From Halopseudomonas pertucinogena (GTDB lineage: Bacteria > Pseudomonadota > Gammaproteobacteria > Pseudomonadales > Pseudomonadaceae), in contig NZ_BMNN01000002.1 in NCBI RefSeq assembly GCF_014646575.1, forward strand, positions 361,490 to 425,489: DNA of 64,000 nt, read 5' to 3'. This document shows positions 53,642-62,341 of the stretch, piece by piece. The position numbers and the translations under genes are program-made. Position 1 is the first letter of the stretch; each line of letters starts with the position of its first letter. Below the pieces are notes generated by a model. It was not told the origin of the DNA. It saw nothing but the letters and a program-made list of their open reading frames with translations, and ran no database searches.

Positions 53642-54511
53642 TCAGCCCAGCAGACTCAATACTGCCTGCGGCAGCTGGTTGGCCTGGGACAGCATGGCGG
53701 TACCGGCTTGCTGCATGATCTGGTTCTTGGTCAGATTGGCAGTCTCTACAGCGTAATCAGTATCCATGATGCGGCTGCGGGATGCTGAGACGTTCTCGGA
53801 GATGTTCTGGAGGTTGGAGATGGTACTAGAGAACCGATTCTGTACTGCACCCAAATCCGCCCGTTTCGCGTCGATAGTAGCTAATGCTGTATCAATTGAG
53901 TCGAGCGCGGCCGCCAAATCCTCTTGCTCCATGGCAGCTGCAGTATCACCCTCACCAGGGCTGATATCCAAGGCACTAATCTTCAGATCATCAGTGCCCA
54001 AGGCTTCTGCGGTGAAGATGTCTGTGAGATCGATTGAAATCCGATCGTGCGTACTTCCCGCACTGCCCACTTGGAAGTCCAATGTATCAGCCTCGCCATT
54101 CAGTAGCTTCACCTCACCAAACGATGTGGTCTCTGCGATCCTGGTTAACTCCGTCTTCAGCACATCGACTTCAGCTTGGAGGGACTCGCGGTCTTCTGCC
54201 GAGTTACTCCCGTTGGCAGCTTGAAGCGTCAGCTCGCGCATCCGTTGCAAAATGTTAGTGGACTCTTGCAGAGCGCCTTCTGCCACTTGCGCAATAGAAA
54301 TACCATCGTTCGCATTTCGAACAGCCACGTTCAGACCATTGATCTGACTGGTCAGGCGGTTGGAAATCTGCAAACCAGCCGCGTCATCCTTGGCACTGTT
54401 GATACGCGAACCGGAGGAGAGACGCTCCATCGCGGTGGTCAGAGCGCTGGTCGAACCCTGCAGGTTGCGCTGGGCGTTCAGAGAAGCAATATTGCTGTTT
54501 ACTGTAAGCAT
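53642..54511 (-). CDS. fliC: Flagellin
   Basis: 289 residues, a short flagellin. The conserved N-terminal D0/D1 ([46 protein letters not shown]) and C-terminal D1/D0 ([65 protein letters not shown]) are intact. The variable surface region between them is only about 60-80 residues, so the filament has a minimal outer domain. Base composition of the gene is less GC-rich than the neighbours, as often for flagellin. Confidence 0.97.
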   Translation of the reverse strand: MLTVNSNIASLNAQRNLQGSTSALTTAMERLSSGSRINSAKDDAAGLQISNRLTSQINGLNVAVRNANDGISIAQVAEGALQESTNILQRMRELTLQAANGSNSAEDRESLQAEVDVLKTELTRIAETTSFGEVKLLNGEADTLDFQVGSAGSTHDRISIDLTDIFTAEALGTDDLKISALDISPGEGDTAAAMEQEDLAAALDSIDTALATIDAKRADLGAVQNRFSSTISNLQNISENVSASRSRIMDTDYAVETANLTKNQIMQQAGTAMLSQANQLPQAVLSLLG

Positions 54512-54608
54512 GTTCGGCCTCCAAAAGGCTTTCTAAACTGTTTGTCTGAGCTAGCGACTCATGGGTCAGGACTCGCCCAGACACCCATAATGTTCGCGTT
54601 CAATCCCT

Positions 54609-54635
54609 TTATCGGCGTGGTGGCCAGGAGCTTTA
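54609..54635 (-). promoter_or_regulatory. FliA (sigma-28) promoter of fliC
   Basis: Minus-strand TAAA (54632-54635), 15 bases, GCCGATAA (54609-54616): an exact match to the flagellar sigma-28 consensus, 98 bases before the fliC start. The remainder of the 54512-54900 gap shows no other element I can name. Confidence 0.88.
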
Positions 54636-54900
54636 ATCTTTTTTTCAGAAAAACTTTCCTGACACCTTGACAGCTTCAGAAGCGCCGCCGCCGACACTCC
54701 ATGTATCGGGCACCAGGACGAAACCTTTAGCGCCGCGTTGCACCCAGAATCCCACCCGCCCTTTGTAGAATCTCCGCAAAGACCGCCGGGACGCGGAGCC
54801 TGTCACACTCTGCACGCTGGCGCCTTGCACTCCACCTTCTGCGCGTCAAACTCATCGAACCAGAAACGAACCCGCTCTGTATGGATAGAAGGAAGAACGC

Positions 54901-55947
54901 ATGGACAGCTCTCTCGCGGCCGCCCCAGGTGCGGCCCAGAACACTCAACCGGAAAATCCGCCCTACCCAGGAGTAGTGCGTCGCGCACTGCCACTGCTGG
55001 CGATCATCATGGGACTCTACATATCCTGGTTCTACGATCCGCCCATCTATTACCGCAGCGGCATGCAATGGCTGGCGCACGTCGATGCCATTCTGGTGTT
55101 CGGGGGCGTCCTCGCGTGGATGGGGTTCGAGCTTTTCTCCCCAAAATATGAAGGGCACAGAGTCCACCCGGCCGCCGCAGTCGGCATTCTCTTTGTGATC
55201 GGCGTGTTGCTCGCCAGTTCGGCCAGGCTGCTGATTTACCTGCTTGACCCGCCCCATTGGCCTGAAATGGATTACATCTACGCCCCATTCCATTTCGAAG
55301 GCAGCCTGTTTTCCAGTGCCATCGGGCTCTGCGTTTACGCATTCATGCTGCGATATATGCACAGACTGACACGGGCAAAGCTCCCCTTGTATCTGCTGCT
55401 CTGGCATGTGCTTACAGCACTGACCACGTCCGTCTTCATCTGTCTGGCCTATGATATCCGCCTGGACATCTACATACTCCGCGTCGAGCTGCTTTCTCCC
55501 TTTACCAGCGGGATAACCGAGGCCGTCGCCCGGCTACTGCTCATCGGCGGCAGCCTGCTCGCTGCCTGGTGGCTTGCCAGGAATGTGAAACCAGCCAATG
55601 GACACACCAGACAGACAAGGGGCACCCGGGTCGGGGACCTGGTTTGCGATTTCATCGACAATCGCCTCGGTCTGGCGCCCACATTCTGGTATATCGGCAT
55701 GATCGGAGGCCATCTGGCCACCCTGCCCCTGCTGGTGCTCGTCACCATGAACGCCTCTCCGATCGCCGCGCTCATCTTCCTGCTTCCGCTCACATTATTC
55801 TGGGCCTGGGTATTCCTGCGGATAATCCAGTCCAGTGAGCATTATTCAGGATCAAGCTTCTGGGTAGTGTGTGCCGTCCTCATCGTCGGCGCACAGATGG
55901 TAAGCAACCTGATAGGAGCGGTGGTTATTTCCGGGACATTGTTTTAA
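54901..55947 (+). CDS. Multi-pass membrane protein of unknown function
   Basis: I do not recognise a family. 348 residues with roughly eight TM helices (for example ALPLLAIIMGLYISWFY, VGILFVIGVLLASSARLLIY, LPLLVLVTMNASPIAALIFL). Loops contain RLDIYILRVELLSPFTSGI and a basic patch NGHTRQTRGTRVGD before the final bundle. The start has GGAAG 6-10 bases upstream. It is divergent from fliC and begins the accessory region. No transport or enzyme motif is visible. Confidence 0.75.
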   Translation: MDSSLAAAPGAAQNTQPENPPYPGVVRRALPLLAIIMGLYISWFYDPPIYYRSGMQWLAHVDAILVFGGVLAWMGFELFSPKYEGHRVHPAAAVGILFVIGVLLASSARLLIYLLDPPHWPEMDYIYAPFHFEGSLFSSAIGLCVYAFMLRYMHRLTRAKLPLYLLLWHVLTALTTSVFICLAYDIRLDIYILRVELLSPFTSGITEAVARLLLIGGSLLAAWWLARNVKPANGHTRQTRGTRVGDLVCDFIDNRLGLAPTFWYIGMIGGHLATLPLLVLVTMNASPIAALIFLLPLTLFWAWVFLRIIQSSEHYSGSSFWVVCAVLIVGAQMVSNLIGAVVISGTLF

Positions 55948-55980
55948 TCGGACAAGTTGCCGCTGGGGTCACCTCCACTG

Positions 55981-56026
55981 GTAGGAGCCCCGACCCCGGG
56001 GCGATGGGGACTGCACAGCAGTCCCC
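55981..56026 (+). repeat. Single REP element
   Basis: One full copy: GTAGGAGC, hairpin CCCCGACCCCGGGG, GAT, then the second hairpin GGGGACTGCACAGCAGTCCCC. Lies between the two unrecognised membrane protein genes. Confidence 0.85.
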
Positions 56027-56117
56027 CAACGAACTCGCCGCCCCCCAATAGCGCAATACTGGCATAATCACCCAGCGACACTCACATTGAAGTCAAAACG
56101 CCAAGCAAGGAGCAGCA

Positions 56118-56588
56118 ATGTCACAACTACAACAGAAAATCGGTCCAGCCATCATTCAAGCCCTGATCGTCTGCATCGTGCGCTTTTTCACCATCCCATT
56201 GTCCATCTGGAAAGGTGCTGCCCTGCGTCTGGCTGATCGCCGTGAAGCGGCAAGCGGACCAGACGATGGCCGCGCCAAGTCGGAGTTCCCGGTACTCGAT
56301 TGGATCCGTACCGCCTGGGATGGAATGATCTTTCTGTCCTGGTTCGTCGGCGCGGTGGCCGCGATCCTCACACTGCTCGGCGGGATGTTCAGTTTCGGTT
56401 TTCTAGCGGGAATCGGCAGCGCGTTTGCCGTGCTGGTGTACTTTTACTTCAGCGTCATTCTCATGTCCTTCTTCAAAGAGAGCCTGATTCTGATCCTGTC
56501 GATCGCTACGAACGTTGAGAAGCTGGTAAGCAAGCCTGCGGCGGACGGCCCGGCCGAAGCTGGTGAGGCGCAAAAGCAGACTCTCTGA
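56118..56588 (+). CDS. Small membrane protein of unknown function
   Basis: 156 residues, not recognised. About three hydrophobic segments: ALIVCIVRFFTIPLSIWKGAAL near the N-terminus, MIFLSWFVGAVAAILTLLGGMFSFGFLAG in the middle and FAVLVYFYFSVILMSF after it. The C-terminal tail is soluble and rich in Ala, Glu and Lys. A ribosome site AAGGAG lies 7 bases upstream, and a terminator follows. Monocistronic. Confidence 0.7.
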   Translation: MSQLQQKIGPAIIQALIVCIVRFFTIPLSIWKGAALRLADRREAASGPDDGRAKSEFPVLDWIRTAWDGMIFLSWFVGAVAAILTLLGGMFSFGFLAGIGSAFAVLVYFYFSVILMSFFKESLILILSIATNVEKLVSKPAADGPAEAGEAQKQTL

Positions 56589-56597
56589 CTATCACGT

Positions 56598-56625
56598 CGC
56601 CCCCGATGATAAGCCGGGGGCGTTT
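56598..56625 (+). terminator. Rho-independent terminator
   Basis: Perfect 8-base stem CGCCCCCG/CGGGGGCG (56598-56605 with 56615-56622) with a 9-base loop, followed by TTT, ten bases past the stop of the 156-residue membrane protein. Confidence 0.7.
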
Positions 56626-56715
56626 CAGTCAGCTGCTCCTTCACGTCGATGCCATAACCCGGCCCAGCGCCGGCTTCAGGAATCGTTACTGCCTTTCCTC
56701 CGTCCATACATAGGG

Positions 56716-57006
56716 CCGGTCGTATCTGGGTCATTACAGCCAGATGCTCATTGAGCCTGGGTTTAGCTTGGGTAGGCCGATAGTAATAACTGCGGCGGGA
56801 CACACCGGCCCAGCGGCAGGCCTGCACCACCGTCACGACATCGCCTTGGGCAGCCATCTCGGTCATGACCTGCTGGATCACTCGTCGGTCGAGTCGAGAT
56901 GGCGCTGCAACTTTTTTCGGAACTTGAGCTCCAGCATGGCCTCGCCATAGGCTTCCCTGAGTTCGCGCAGCCGGGTTTCATACTACTCGGCGATACCCTT
57001 GAAGAA
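56716..57006 (-). pseudogene. Degraded IS3-family transposase fragments
   Basis: An OrfA C-terminal piece (56878-57006) reads FFKGIAE, an in-frame stop, then YETRLRELREAYGEAMLELK...KKLQRHLDSTDE and its stop. The stop overlaps a GTG that opens an OrfB N-terminal piece with VTVVQACRWAGVSRRSYYYRP (56716-56881), the usual IS3 OrfB start. OrfB stops matching after about 55 residues, and the integrase core is missing. The OrfA-OrfB overlap is normal for IS3 elements. The gene is dead, and no terminal inverted repeats were recognised. It occupies most of the 56626-57028 gap. Confidence 0.65.
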
Positions 57007-57028
57007 GAAAAGGGGTCAGGCACAGTTT

Positions 57029-57364
57029 CTAGCGACTACCCAACAAAGCAATATTGCACCACCCTTCTGGGTCTTCTACCAACGCTATACTTGGTTCCTG
57101 ATTGCGGAGAATGCGCACGATCAGCACCTCATGCTCATCAGCCCGGTAATAAATGGTATGACTGATATAAACACTCAGTCGATAGCCGGGCTTGATGTGA
57201 TCAGCGGCTGGATAAAGGCTTGGCAGCTCTGCGATTTGCTCGAAACGTGCTTCCAGCCCTTCCGCATATTGCTCAGCCTGCCTCAACCCAAATCTCCTGA
57301 CCCCATAGATGAAGATATTTTCGAAATCCTCATCGGCACTATTACTGAGCCTATAATTCGCCAT
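57029..57364 (-). CDS. parE: ParE/RelE-family toxin
   Basis: 111 residues with the ParE pattern: YRLSNSADEDFENIFIYGVRRFGLRQAEQYAEGLEARFEQIAELP then YRLSVYISHTIYYRADEHEVLIVRILR. Family members of this type poison gyrase. It overlaps the antitoxin gene by 14 bases. The last 16 or so residues after RILRNQ are longer than in many ParE proteins and lie next to the transposase remnant, so the tail may have been altered there. Confidence 0.85.
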   Translation of the reverse strand: MANYRLSNSADEDFENIFIYGVRRFGLRQAEQYAEGLEARFEQIAELPSLYPAADHIKPGYRLSVYISHTIYYRADEHEVLIVRILRNQEPSIALVEDPEGWCNIALLGSR

Positions 57365-57608
57365 CAGCCTTCAGCCTTTCCCTGGCTGCAGACAGGATGT
57401 CCCGGGGCGAGCGCTGACTCACTCCACTATGCTCCCCTTCATCCAATAACATGCGCAATTGCTCCAGGCCTGCGCTGCGCTCCTGATCCCGTCGGATCAG
57501 GTCACGGATGTACTCGCTATCATTGGTATAGTCACCGCTGCCGATTCGCATTTTCACCCAATCATTCTGCTGCTCAGTCAAGGTAATGGTTTTACGTACT
57601 ACGGACAT
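57351..57608 (-). CDS. parD: ParD-family antitoxin
   Basis: 85 residues. The N-terminal ribbon-helix-helix is MSVVRKTITLTEQQNDWVKMRIGSGDYTNDSEYIRDLIRRDQER; the C-terminal part would wrap the toxin. Start at ATG 57608; a 75-residue extension in the longer frame is unsupported. Gene order antitoxin then toxin with overlap is standard for parDE. Autoregulation by the ParD protein is expected but no operator was identified. Confidence 0.88.
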   Translation of the reverse strand: MSVVRKTITLTEQQNDWVKMRIGSGDYTNDSEYIRDLIRRDQERSAGLEQLRMLLDEGEHSGVSQRSPRDILSAARERLKADGEL

Positions 57609-57717
57609 GGACCTGCCCTCCGCACCAATATTCATACTTCGAACATATAGCATGGAGTGCTGGAAAACCCAACCATCAGCGATGGCAGACACAGCATGAG
57701 GCTGTTTATCGCTCTTC

Positions 57718-59040
57718 TCACGGCTGACCTGCGCTTGCTTTGACCACCCCCGGCAAGGGCCGAAAAGTGTCCAGAATGTGTTTGAACTCGGCCTGAGCCT
57801 GCTCGAAGGGAGGGTATTCGCCGTCGATATCATGCACCTTCATCTCGAAGGACACCGGCGGTACAGCGCCGTGAGCGCCGGTCTCGGCGATCAGGTGATA
57901 GCTCTGCTGCGGCTGCCAGTCGGGGTTTTCCGGGTCGCGTCGTTGCGATTGGCTACCTACCAGACTGCCGGCCTGATAGCCGAAGGCGACATCCTGCGGG
58001 CCGAAGCTATCGATCCGTACCCGTGACGGATAGGGGTTGGGAACAAAGCGCATCAAGGCATGGGTCATCAGCTCACTGGACGCTGGTTGATCGATCCTAT
58101 AGAGCAATGCCGGAGTGCTGCGCGGCCGCCATTGAAACCGGAAGTCAAAGGGCTCATTACCACTGTCAGCGATAAAGCCGAAGGGGATGCACACGCCGGG
58201 TTCGGTGGGGATTTCATGTTCCGCGCGGGCGCGGAAACGGGCCAGAAAATCCAGCGCGGCAGGCTCCAGGCGGGCCTGTTCGCTGCGTGGTTTGTTGTGT
58301 TGCATGCCGAACTGGAAGGTATAGATGCGCCCGTTTTCCCAGAGCTTGGCGGAAAAGTCGAAGGGGCCGCTGATCGCCAGGGCGTTGGGGCGATCGAGTT
58401 CTACAAAGTATTCTTGCTCGAACAGATCATCGGTAGGAAACTTGGCATCTTCGATCAGTAGCTCAGCAAGTTTTGCTTCCAGTTTGGCTGTGTCCCGGCC
58501 CTGTTCCTTGAAGTTCTCGATGGCTTCGGAAACCCACAAGATATCCGTGCTGACTTTGCCGATGTGCTGCATCTGGGCCCGTAATGCCAGTTCCTCTTCC
58601 AATAATCGGCGATGGTGCTCGTCTGGCTCATCATCTGATAATGCCGCTCTTTGCTCCCGAAGCTGGTCGATCTTTCCCTGAATGACACGCTCCTGCGCCT
58701 CCCCACGGCTGGGCTTGAAATAGGAAGTGTCGCGCTTCCAGTAATCAAGCGTGGCAAGCCGGCTGACGGCGATCTGCACCAGCACCTTCTCTTCATGCAG
58801 CGGGTCACGGCCATAGCTACCCCGCCAGATGGCCGGGGTGGGTTCGCTTCCCTTATAGAAGGCTGGTGGCTCAGCCTGCTGGTTATACCAGGCCAGATGC
58901 GCGGGCATGGAAAACTGTACACGGCCGAAGCATTGGGTTTGCCAGTTGGCTGGCAGCGTAGCATCGGCGCTGTCAGCCCAGACGTCTGGCGCCATCAACG
59001 ATGGCAGACATAGCACGATCCTGCTTATCGCTCTCCTCAC
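57718..59040 (-). CDS. Tli4-like putative type VI immunity protein, copy B
   Basis: 440 residues with an N-terminal signal peptide (MRRAISRIVLCLPSLMAPDVWADS), so periplasmic or membrane-attached. WQTQCFGRVQFSMPAHLAWYNQQAEPP and the C-terminal FEMKVHDIDGEYPPFEQAQAEFKHILDTFRPLPG resemble the Tli4-type immunity family, which neutralises T6SS lipase effectors; this match is from memory and moderate. It is almost the same as copy A except in two patches, about residues 120-160 and 325-345. Overlaps copy A by four bases. Confidence 0.65.
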   Translation of the reverse strand: MRRAISRIVLCLPSLMAPDVWADSADATLPANWQTQCFGRVQFSMPAHLAWYNQQAEPPAFYKGSEPTPAIWRGSYGRDPLHEEKVLVQIAVSRLATLDYWKRDTSYFKPSRGEAQERVIQGKIDQLREQRAALSDDEPDEHHRRLLEEELALRAQMQHIGKVSTDILWVSEAIENFKEQGRDTAKLEAKLAELLIEDAKFPTDDLFEQEYFVELDRPNALAISGPFDFSAKLWENGRIYTFQFGMQHNKPRSEQARLEPAALDFLARFRARAEHEIPTEPGVCIPFGFIADSGNEPFDFRFQWRPRSTPALLYRIDQPASSELMTHALMRFVPNPYPSRVRIDSFGPQDVAFGYQAGSLVGSQSQRRDPENPDWQPQQSYHLIAETGAHGAVPPVSFEMKVHDIDGEYPPFEQAQAEFKHILDTFRPLPGVVKASAGQP

Positions 59041-60368
59041 GGCTGACCCGCGCTTGCTTTGACCATCCCCGGCAAGGGCCGAAAAGTGTCCAGAATCTGT
59101 TTGAACTCGGCCTCGCCCTGCTCGAAGGGAGGGTATTCGCCGTCGATATCATGCACCTTCATCTCGAAGGACACCGGCGGCACAGCGCCGCGTGCGCCAG
59201 TCTCGGCGACCAGGTGATAGCTCTGCGGGGGTTGCCAGTCGGGGTTTTCCGGATCGCGTCGTTGGAAACGGGTACCGACCAGACTGCCGGCCTGATAGCC
59301 GAAAGCGACATCCTGCGGGCCGAAGCGGTTAATCTGCAGCAGGCTGGAATAAGCGTTTGGTATCAAACGCCGCATGGCCATGCTGAAAAGCTCACTGGAC
59401 GCTGGCTGATCGATCCGATAGAGCAGTGCCGGGGTGCTGCGCGGGCGCCACTGGTACCCGAAGTCAAAGGGTTCATTGCCGCTGTCGGCGATAAAGCCGA
59501 AGGGTATGCACACGCCGGGTTCAGTGGGGATTTCATGTTCCGCGCGGGCGCGGAAACGGGCCAGAAAATCCAGCGCGGCAGGCTCCAGGCTGGCCTGTTC
59601 GCTGCGTGGTTTGTTGTGTTGCATGCCGAACTGGAAGGTGTAGATGCGCCCGTTTTCCCAGAGCTTGGCGGAAAAGTCGAAGGGGCCGCTGATCGCCAGG
59701 GCATTGGGGCGATTGAGCTCTACAAAGTATTCCTGTTCGAACAGATCATCGGTAGGAAACTTGGCGTCTTCGATCAGCAGTTCAGCAAGTTTGGCTTCCA
59801 GTTGGGCAGTGTCCCGGCCCTGTTCCTTGAAGTTCTCGATGGCTTCGGAAACCCACAGGATATCGGTGCTGACTTTGCCGATGTGCTGCTGAGCTTGCTC
59901 TAATGCTCTTTCTTCTTCACGGAGCTGAGAGTAAAGAGCATTTGCCTCCTCGCTTTGATCTGAAAGCAAAGCGACTTTTCGGGCCTTAATCTCATCAAGC
60001 TGTTTTTGGATGACCCGTTCTTGAGCCTCCCCGCGGCTGGGCTTGAAATAGGAAGTGTCGCGCTTCCAGTAATCAAGCGTGGCAAGGCGGCTGACGGCGA
60101 TCTGCACCAGCACCTTCTCTTCATGCAGCGGATCACGGCCATAACTCCCCCGCCAGATTGCTGGGGTAGATTCGCTTCCCTTATAGAAGGCTGGTGGCTC
60201 AGCCTGCTGGTTATACCAGGCCAGGTGCGCGGGCATGGAAAACTGCACCCGGCCGAAGCATTGAGTCTGCCAGCCGGCTGGCAGGGCAACATCGGGGCTG
60301 TCGGCCCAGACGGCTGGTGCCATCAACGATAGCAGACACAGCACAGGCCTATTCATCGCTCTCCTCAC
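59037..60368 (-). CDS. Tli4-like putative type VI immunity protein, copy A
   Basis: 443 residues, signal peptide MRRAMNRPVLCLLSLMAPAVWADS. Same domain layout as copy B: a conserved N-terminal block, a Glu/Lys/Gln-rich coiled stretch near 120-160 (QKQLDEIKARKVALLSDQSE here), then a near-identical region to about 320, a short diverged patch (SELFSMAMRRLIPNAYSSLLQ) and a common C-terminus. Tandem duplication is clear, and the divergence pattern suggests selection at contact surfaces. Which effector it opposes cannot be said from the window. Confidence 0.65.
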   Translation of the reverse strand: MRRAMNRPVLCLLSLMAPAVWADSPDVALPAGWQTQCFGRVQFSMPAHLAWYNQQAEPPAFYKGSESTPAIWRGSYGRDPLHEEKVLVQIAVSRLATLDYWKRDTSYFKPSRGEAQERVIQKQLDEIKARKVALLSDQSEEANALYSQLREEERALEQAQQHIGKVSTDILWVSEAIENFKEQGRDTAQLEAKLAELLIEDAKFPTDDLFEQEYFVELNRPNALAISGPFDFSAKLWENGRIYTFQFGMQHNKPRSEQASLEPAALDFLARFRARAEHEIPTEPGVCIPFGFIADSGNEPFDFGYQWRPRSTPALLYRIDQPASSELFSMAMRRLIPNAYSSLLQINRFGPQDVAFGYQAGSLVGTRFQRRDPENPDWQPPQSYHLVAETGARGAVPPVSFEMKVHDIDGEYPPFEQGEAEFKQILDTFRPLPGMVKASAGQP

Positions 60369-60449
60369 GACCAGGCAGTCCCATAGACGCCTGTCGGCGT
60401 CGAGGCTCTCATGTTGTTGCCCCCTCCTGATTTGCCGGTGCTACCGAGG

Positions 60450-61352
60450 TTATTGGGGACTCACGTCCAAAGCCTTGATTGGCGGGTCTCGGTAAGATTC
60501 TTCTATTTCGATGCCTGCTGCACGGGCTTTTTCTTCTCTTGATTCACGACTCTGGCGGTACTGCTCGAGCAGACCGGGCAGTAGTTGTTGCCATTTATTT
60601 AATTGCTCTCCACTAAAATGCTGTCGCCAGTAGCTGCTTTCATCCATCAGTTTTATCTGAATTAAATAGGTACCTCTTTCTCCAGGCTCGGCTTGTGAGT
60701 CGCGGCGCTGGACTGACACATTTACATATGAATAAGCCTGATAAAATAACCAGCTATAGACACCACTGTATTGCATCCACTGCTCAATAGATGCTTCGTT
60801 TCTGGGGTCGAACCATGGATGAATAAGCGCATACTCCCCAAGAACATATTCTGCATCTTCTAACTTATGCGATTCGCTACCTGGGATGCGTGCAGCTGGG
60901 AATCGGTACATATGTTCCCAGCCACTGGACATCAACTGCCTCAAAATATCGTAAATGAAGTCCTTCTGTTCAGAATGAAGGCTGTCATCGGGCAACCCTT
61001 TTATCGTTAAGCTAATATCTCGTATTTCTGGTCCTCGTCGCTTATTGATAACGACATTTAGATCCGCCACATTCTGTATTTTAAGTAATGTATGGGCATC
61101 ATCTTTTACCGTAACAGTGGGGAGACTGGGATATGAGAGCCTGTTAGTTACGGTGTGCCAACATATGTCCACAGGCGCGAGGCATTCAGTACTGAAAGTC
61201 GAGGGGTAATTTTCCAGTAGAGTATCAATTGATCCACCAAATAGAATTTCGATATTTTGGTTGCTTTGCATTACTCTTCCTTTTGGCGCAATCTCACCGG
61301 CTGAACCATATGCAGATAATGAAAATGCTAATAATATAATCAAGACTCTCAT
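60450..61352 (-). CDS. Secreted protein of unknown function in the T6SS island
   Basis: Not recognised. 300 residues with a signal peptide MRVLIILLAFSLSAYGSAGE. The rest is hydrophilic, with ILFGGSIDTLLENYPSTFSTECLAPVDICWHTVTNRLSYPSLP near the N-terminus and DDSLHSEQKDFIYDILRQLMSSGWEHMYRFP in the middle. Two cysteines close together (EC...IC) may form a periplasmic disulfide. Base composition is lower in GC than the core genes. It overlaps the 330-residue gene upstream by four bases, the arrangement expected of an immunity gene. Confidence 0.7.
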   Translation of the reverse strand: MRVLIILLAFSLSAYGSAGEIAPKGRVMQSNQNIEILFGGSIDTLLENYPSTFSTECLAPVDICWHTVTNRLSYPSLPTVTVKDDAHTLLKIQNVADLNVVINKRRGPEIRDISLTIKGLPDDSLHSEQKDFIYDILRQLMSSGWEHMYRFPAARIPGSESHKLEDAEYVLGEYALIHPWFDPRNEASIEQWMQYSGVYSWLFYQAYSYVNVSVQRRDSQAEPGERGTYLIQIKLMDESSYWRQHFSGEQLNKWQQLLPGLLEQYRQSRESREEKARAAGIEIEESYRDPPIKALDVSPQ

Positions 61353-62341
61353 TCCGCATTACTCCACGAAGAGATAGTGCGGATGGTTCCTTCCATGTAC
61401 TCCACATCTTCATGCATTAAAATATGGTATTTTTCCGCGATGGCTGTTATGAACTTCATCCGATCAGCAGTTTCATAGAGGTTCCCGTCCTTCATCTGCA
61501 CACGCCGCTGTTCGTTGTCTATATCGCATGTTGTCGTAAAAGCAGCCACTCGCTTGGGAATTAATGGGAGGTCCTCTAGAGCAGCCTGGATATCTAAGGA
61601 TTTGTTAAAAACCCATTCGTTATAGATAAGCGGTTGCAGAATTGTTATTTGCTCATGATTCGCAATCATCATTAATGATTGTAGCTGTAATGCGCGCCTC
61701 TCTTCGTAATCGCTGGATCTCTCAAAGGAGCGGGTATATTGAAAAGCTTTGGTGATATCTTCTGTCAGCCTTAAATTGTTCAGGACTGTTAGTGTTTCTT
61801 CTGCCCAAGGTAGCGATGCCATATTGGACTTCACTATTTCTACATAGGTAGAGGTGTCACGCTGGGGAGCACACTCATCAAACTGTTCTGGGTACTGAGC
61901 GTAAAACCAGTGCCAGACAAAAATATCCTGAAATAGCCAGAAATTACCTTTCCCCAGAGAGTCCTTGCTGACATGCGTAGCGGCTTTAGCGAGAGGGAAC
62001 CATAGACTATCGGGAATGAAATCCAGTGCGCACTTGACCTGCTTGCTGGCAAAGGCGGCGAGGCCCATCCAGTAGAAACGTCCCTTATAGTCTGGATTGC
62101 ACCCCTGTTCCGTCTCCAGATAGAAACGCGCGTAGGTCGCGGCGATCCGTGCGGCGCGAGCACTGAAATCGCCCACGAGATGTTGGCGTGGGACTCTTGT
62201 GAATAAACAACTGCGCTGAATACTGAGACGTCGAATCGCTTCCTGCTGACCAATTGACCATAGTTCGGCGCAGCTCAGAGTTATGTCCTGCACCGAGTCG
62301 GATGTGGTGTTAGTGTTCAGGACTGCGATGGCGTCGGTCAT
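61349..62341 (-). CDS. VgrG-linked protein of unknown function, candidate T6SS effector
   Basis: Not recognised with confidence. 330 residues, no signal peptide or TM. It includes FSARAARIAATYARFYLE, then GRFYWMGLAAFASKQVKCALDFIP, DIFVWHWFYAQYP, and a helical C-terminus; there is no hydrolase, nuclease or lipase motif I can identify. The start overlaps the vgrG stop and the stop overlaps the secreted gene's start (both ATGA), so the trio is translationally coupled. Position directly after vgrG and before a secreted partner suggests a cargo effector. Lower GC content than the flagellar and housekeeping genes. Confidence 0.7.
   Translation of the reverse strand: MTDAIAVLNTNTTSDSVQDITLSCAELWSIGQQEAIRRLSIQRSCLFTRVPRQHLVGDFSARAARIAATYARFYLETEQGCNPDYKGRFYWMGLAAFASKQVKCALDFIPDSLWFPLAKAATHVSKDSLGKGNFWLFQDIFVWHWFYAQYPEQFDECAPQRDTSTYVEIVKSNMASLPWAEETLTVLNNLRLTEDITKAFQYTRSFERSSDYEERRALQLQSLMMIANHEQITILQPLIYNEWVFNKSLDIQAALEDLPLIPKRVAAFTTTCDIDNEQRRVQMKDGNLYETADRMKFITAIAEKYHILMHEDVEYMEGTIRTISSWSNAE

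Noticed and set aside
56444..56715. C-terminal part of the minus-strand frame after the IS3 OrfB fragment
   Set aside because: It runs antisense to the terminator and the 156-residue membrane protein and does not resemble transposase.
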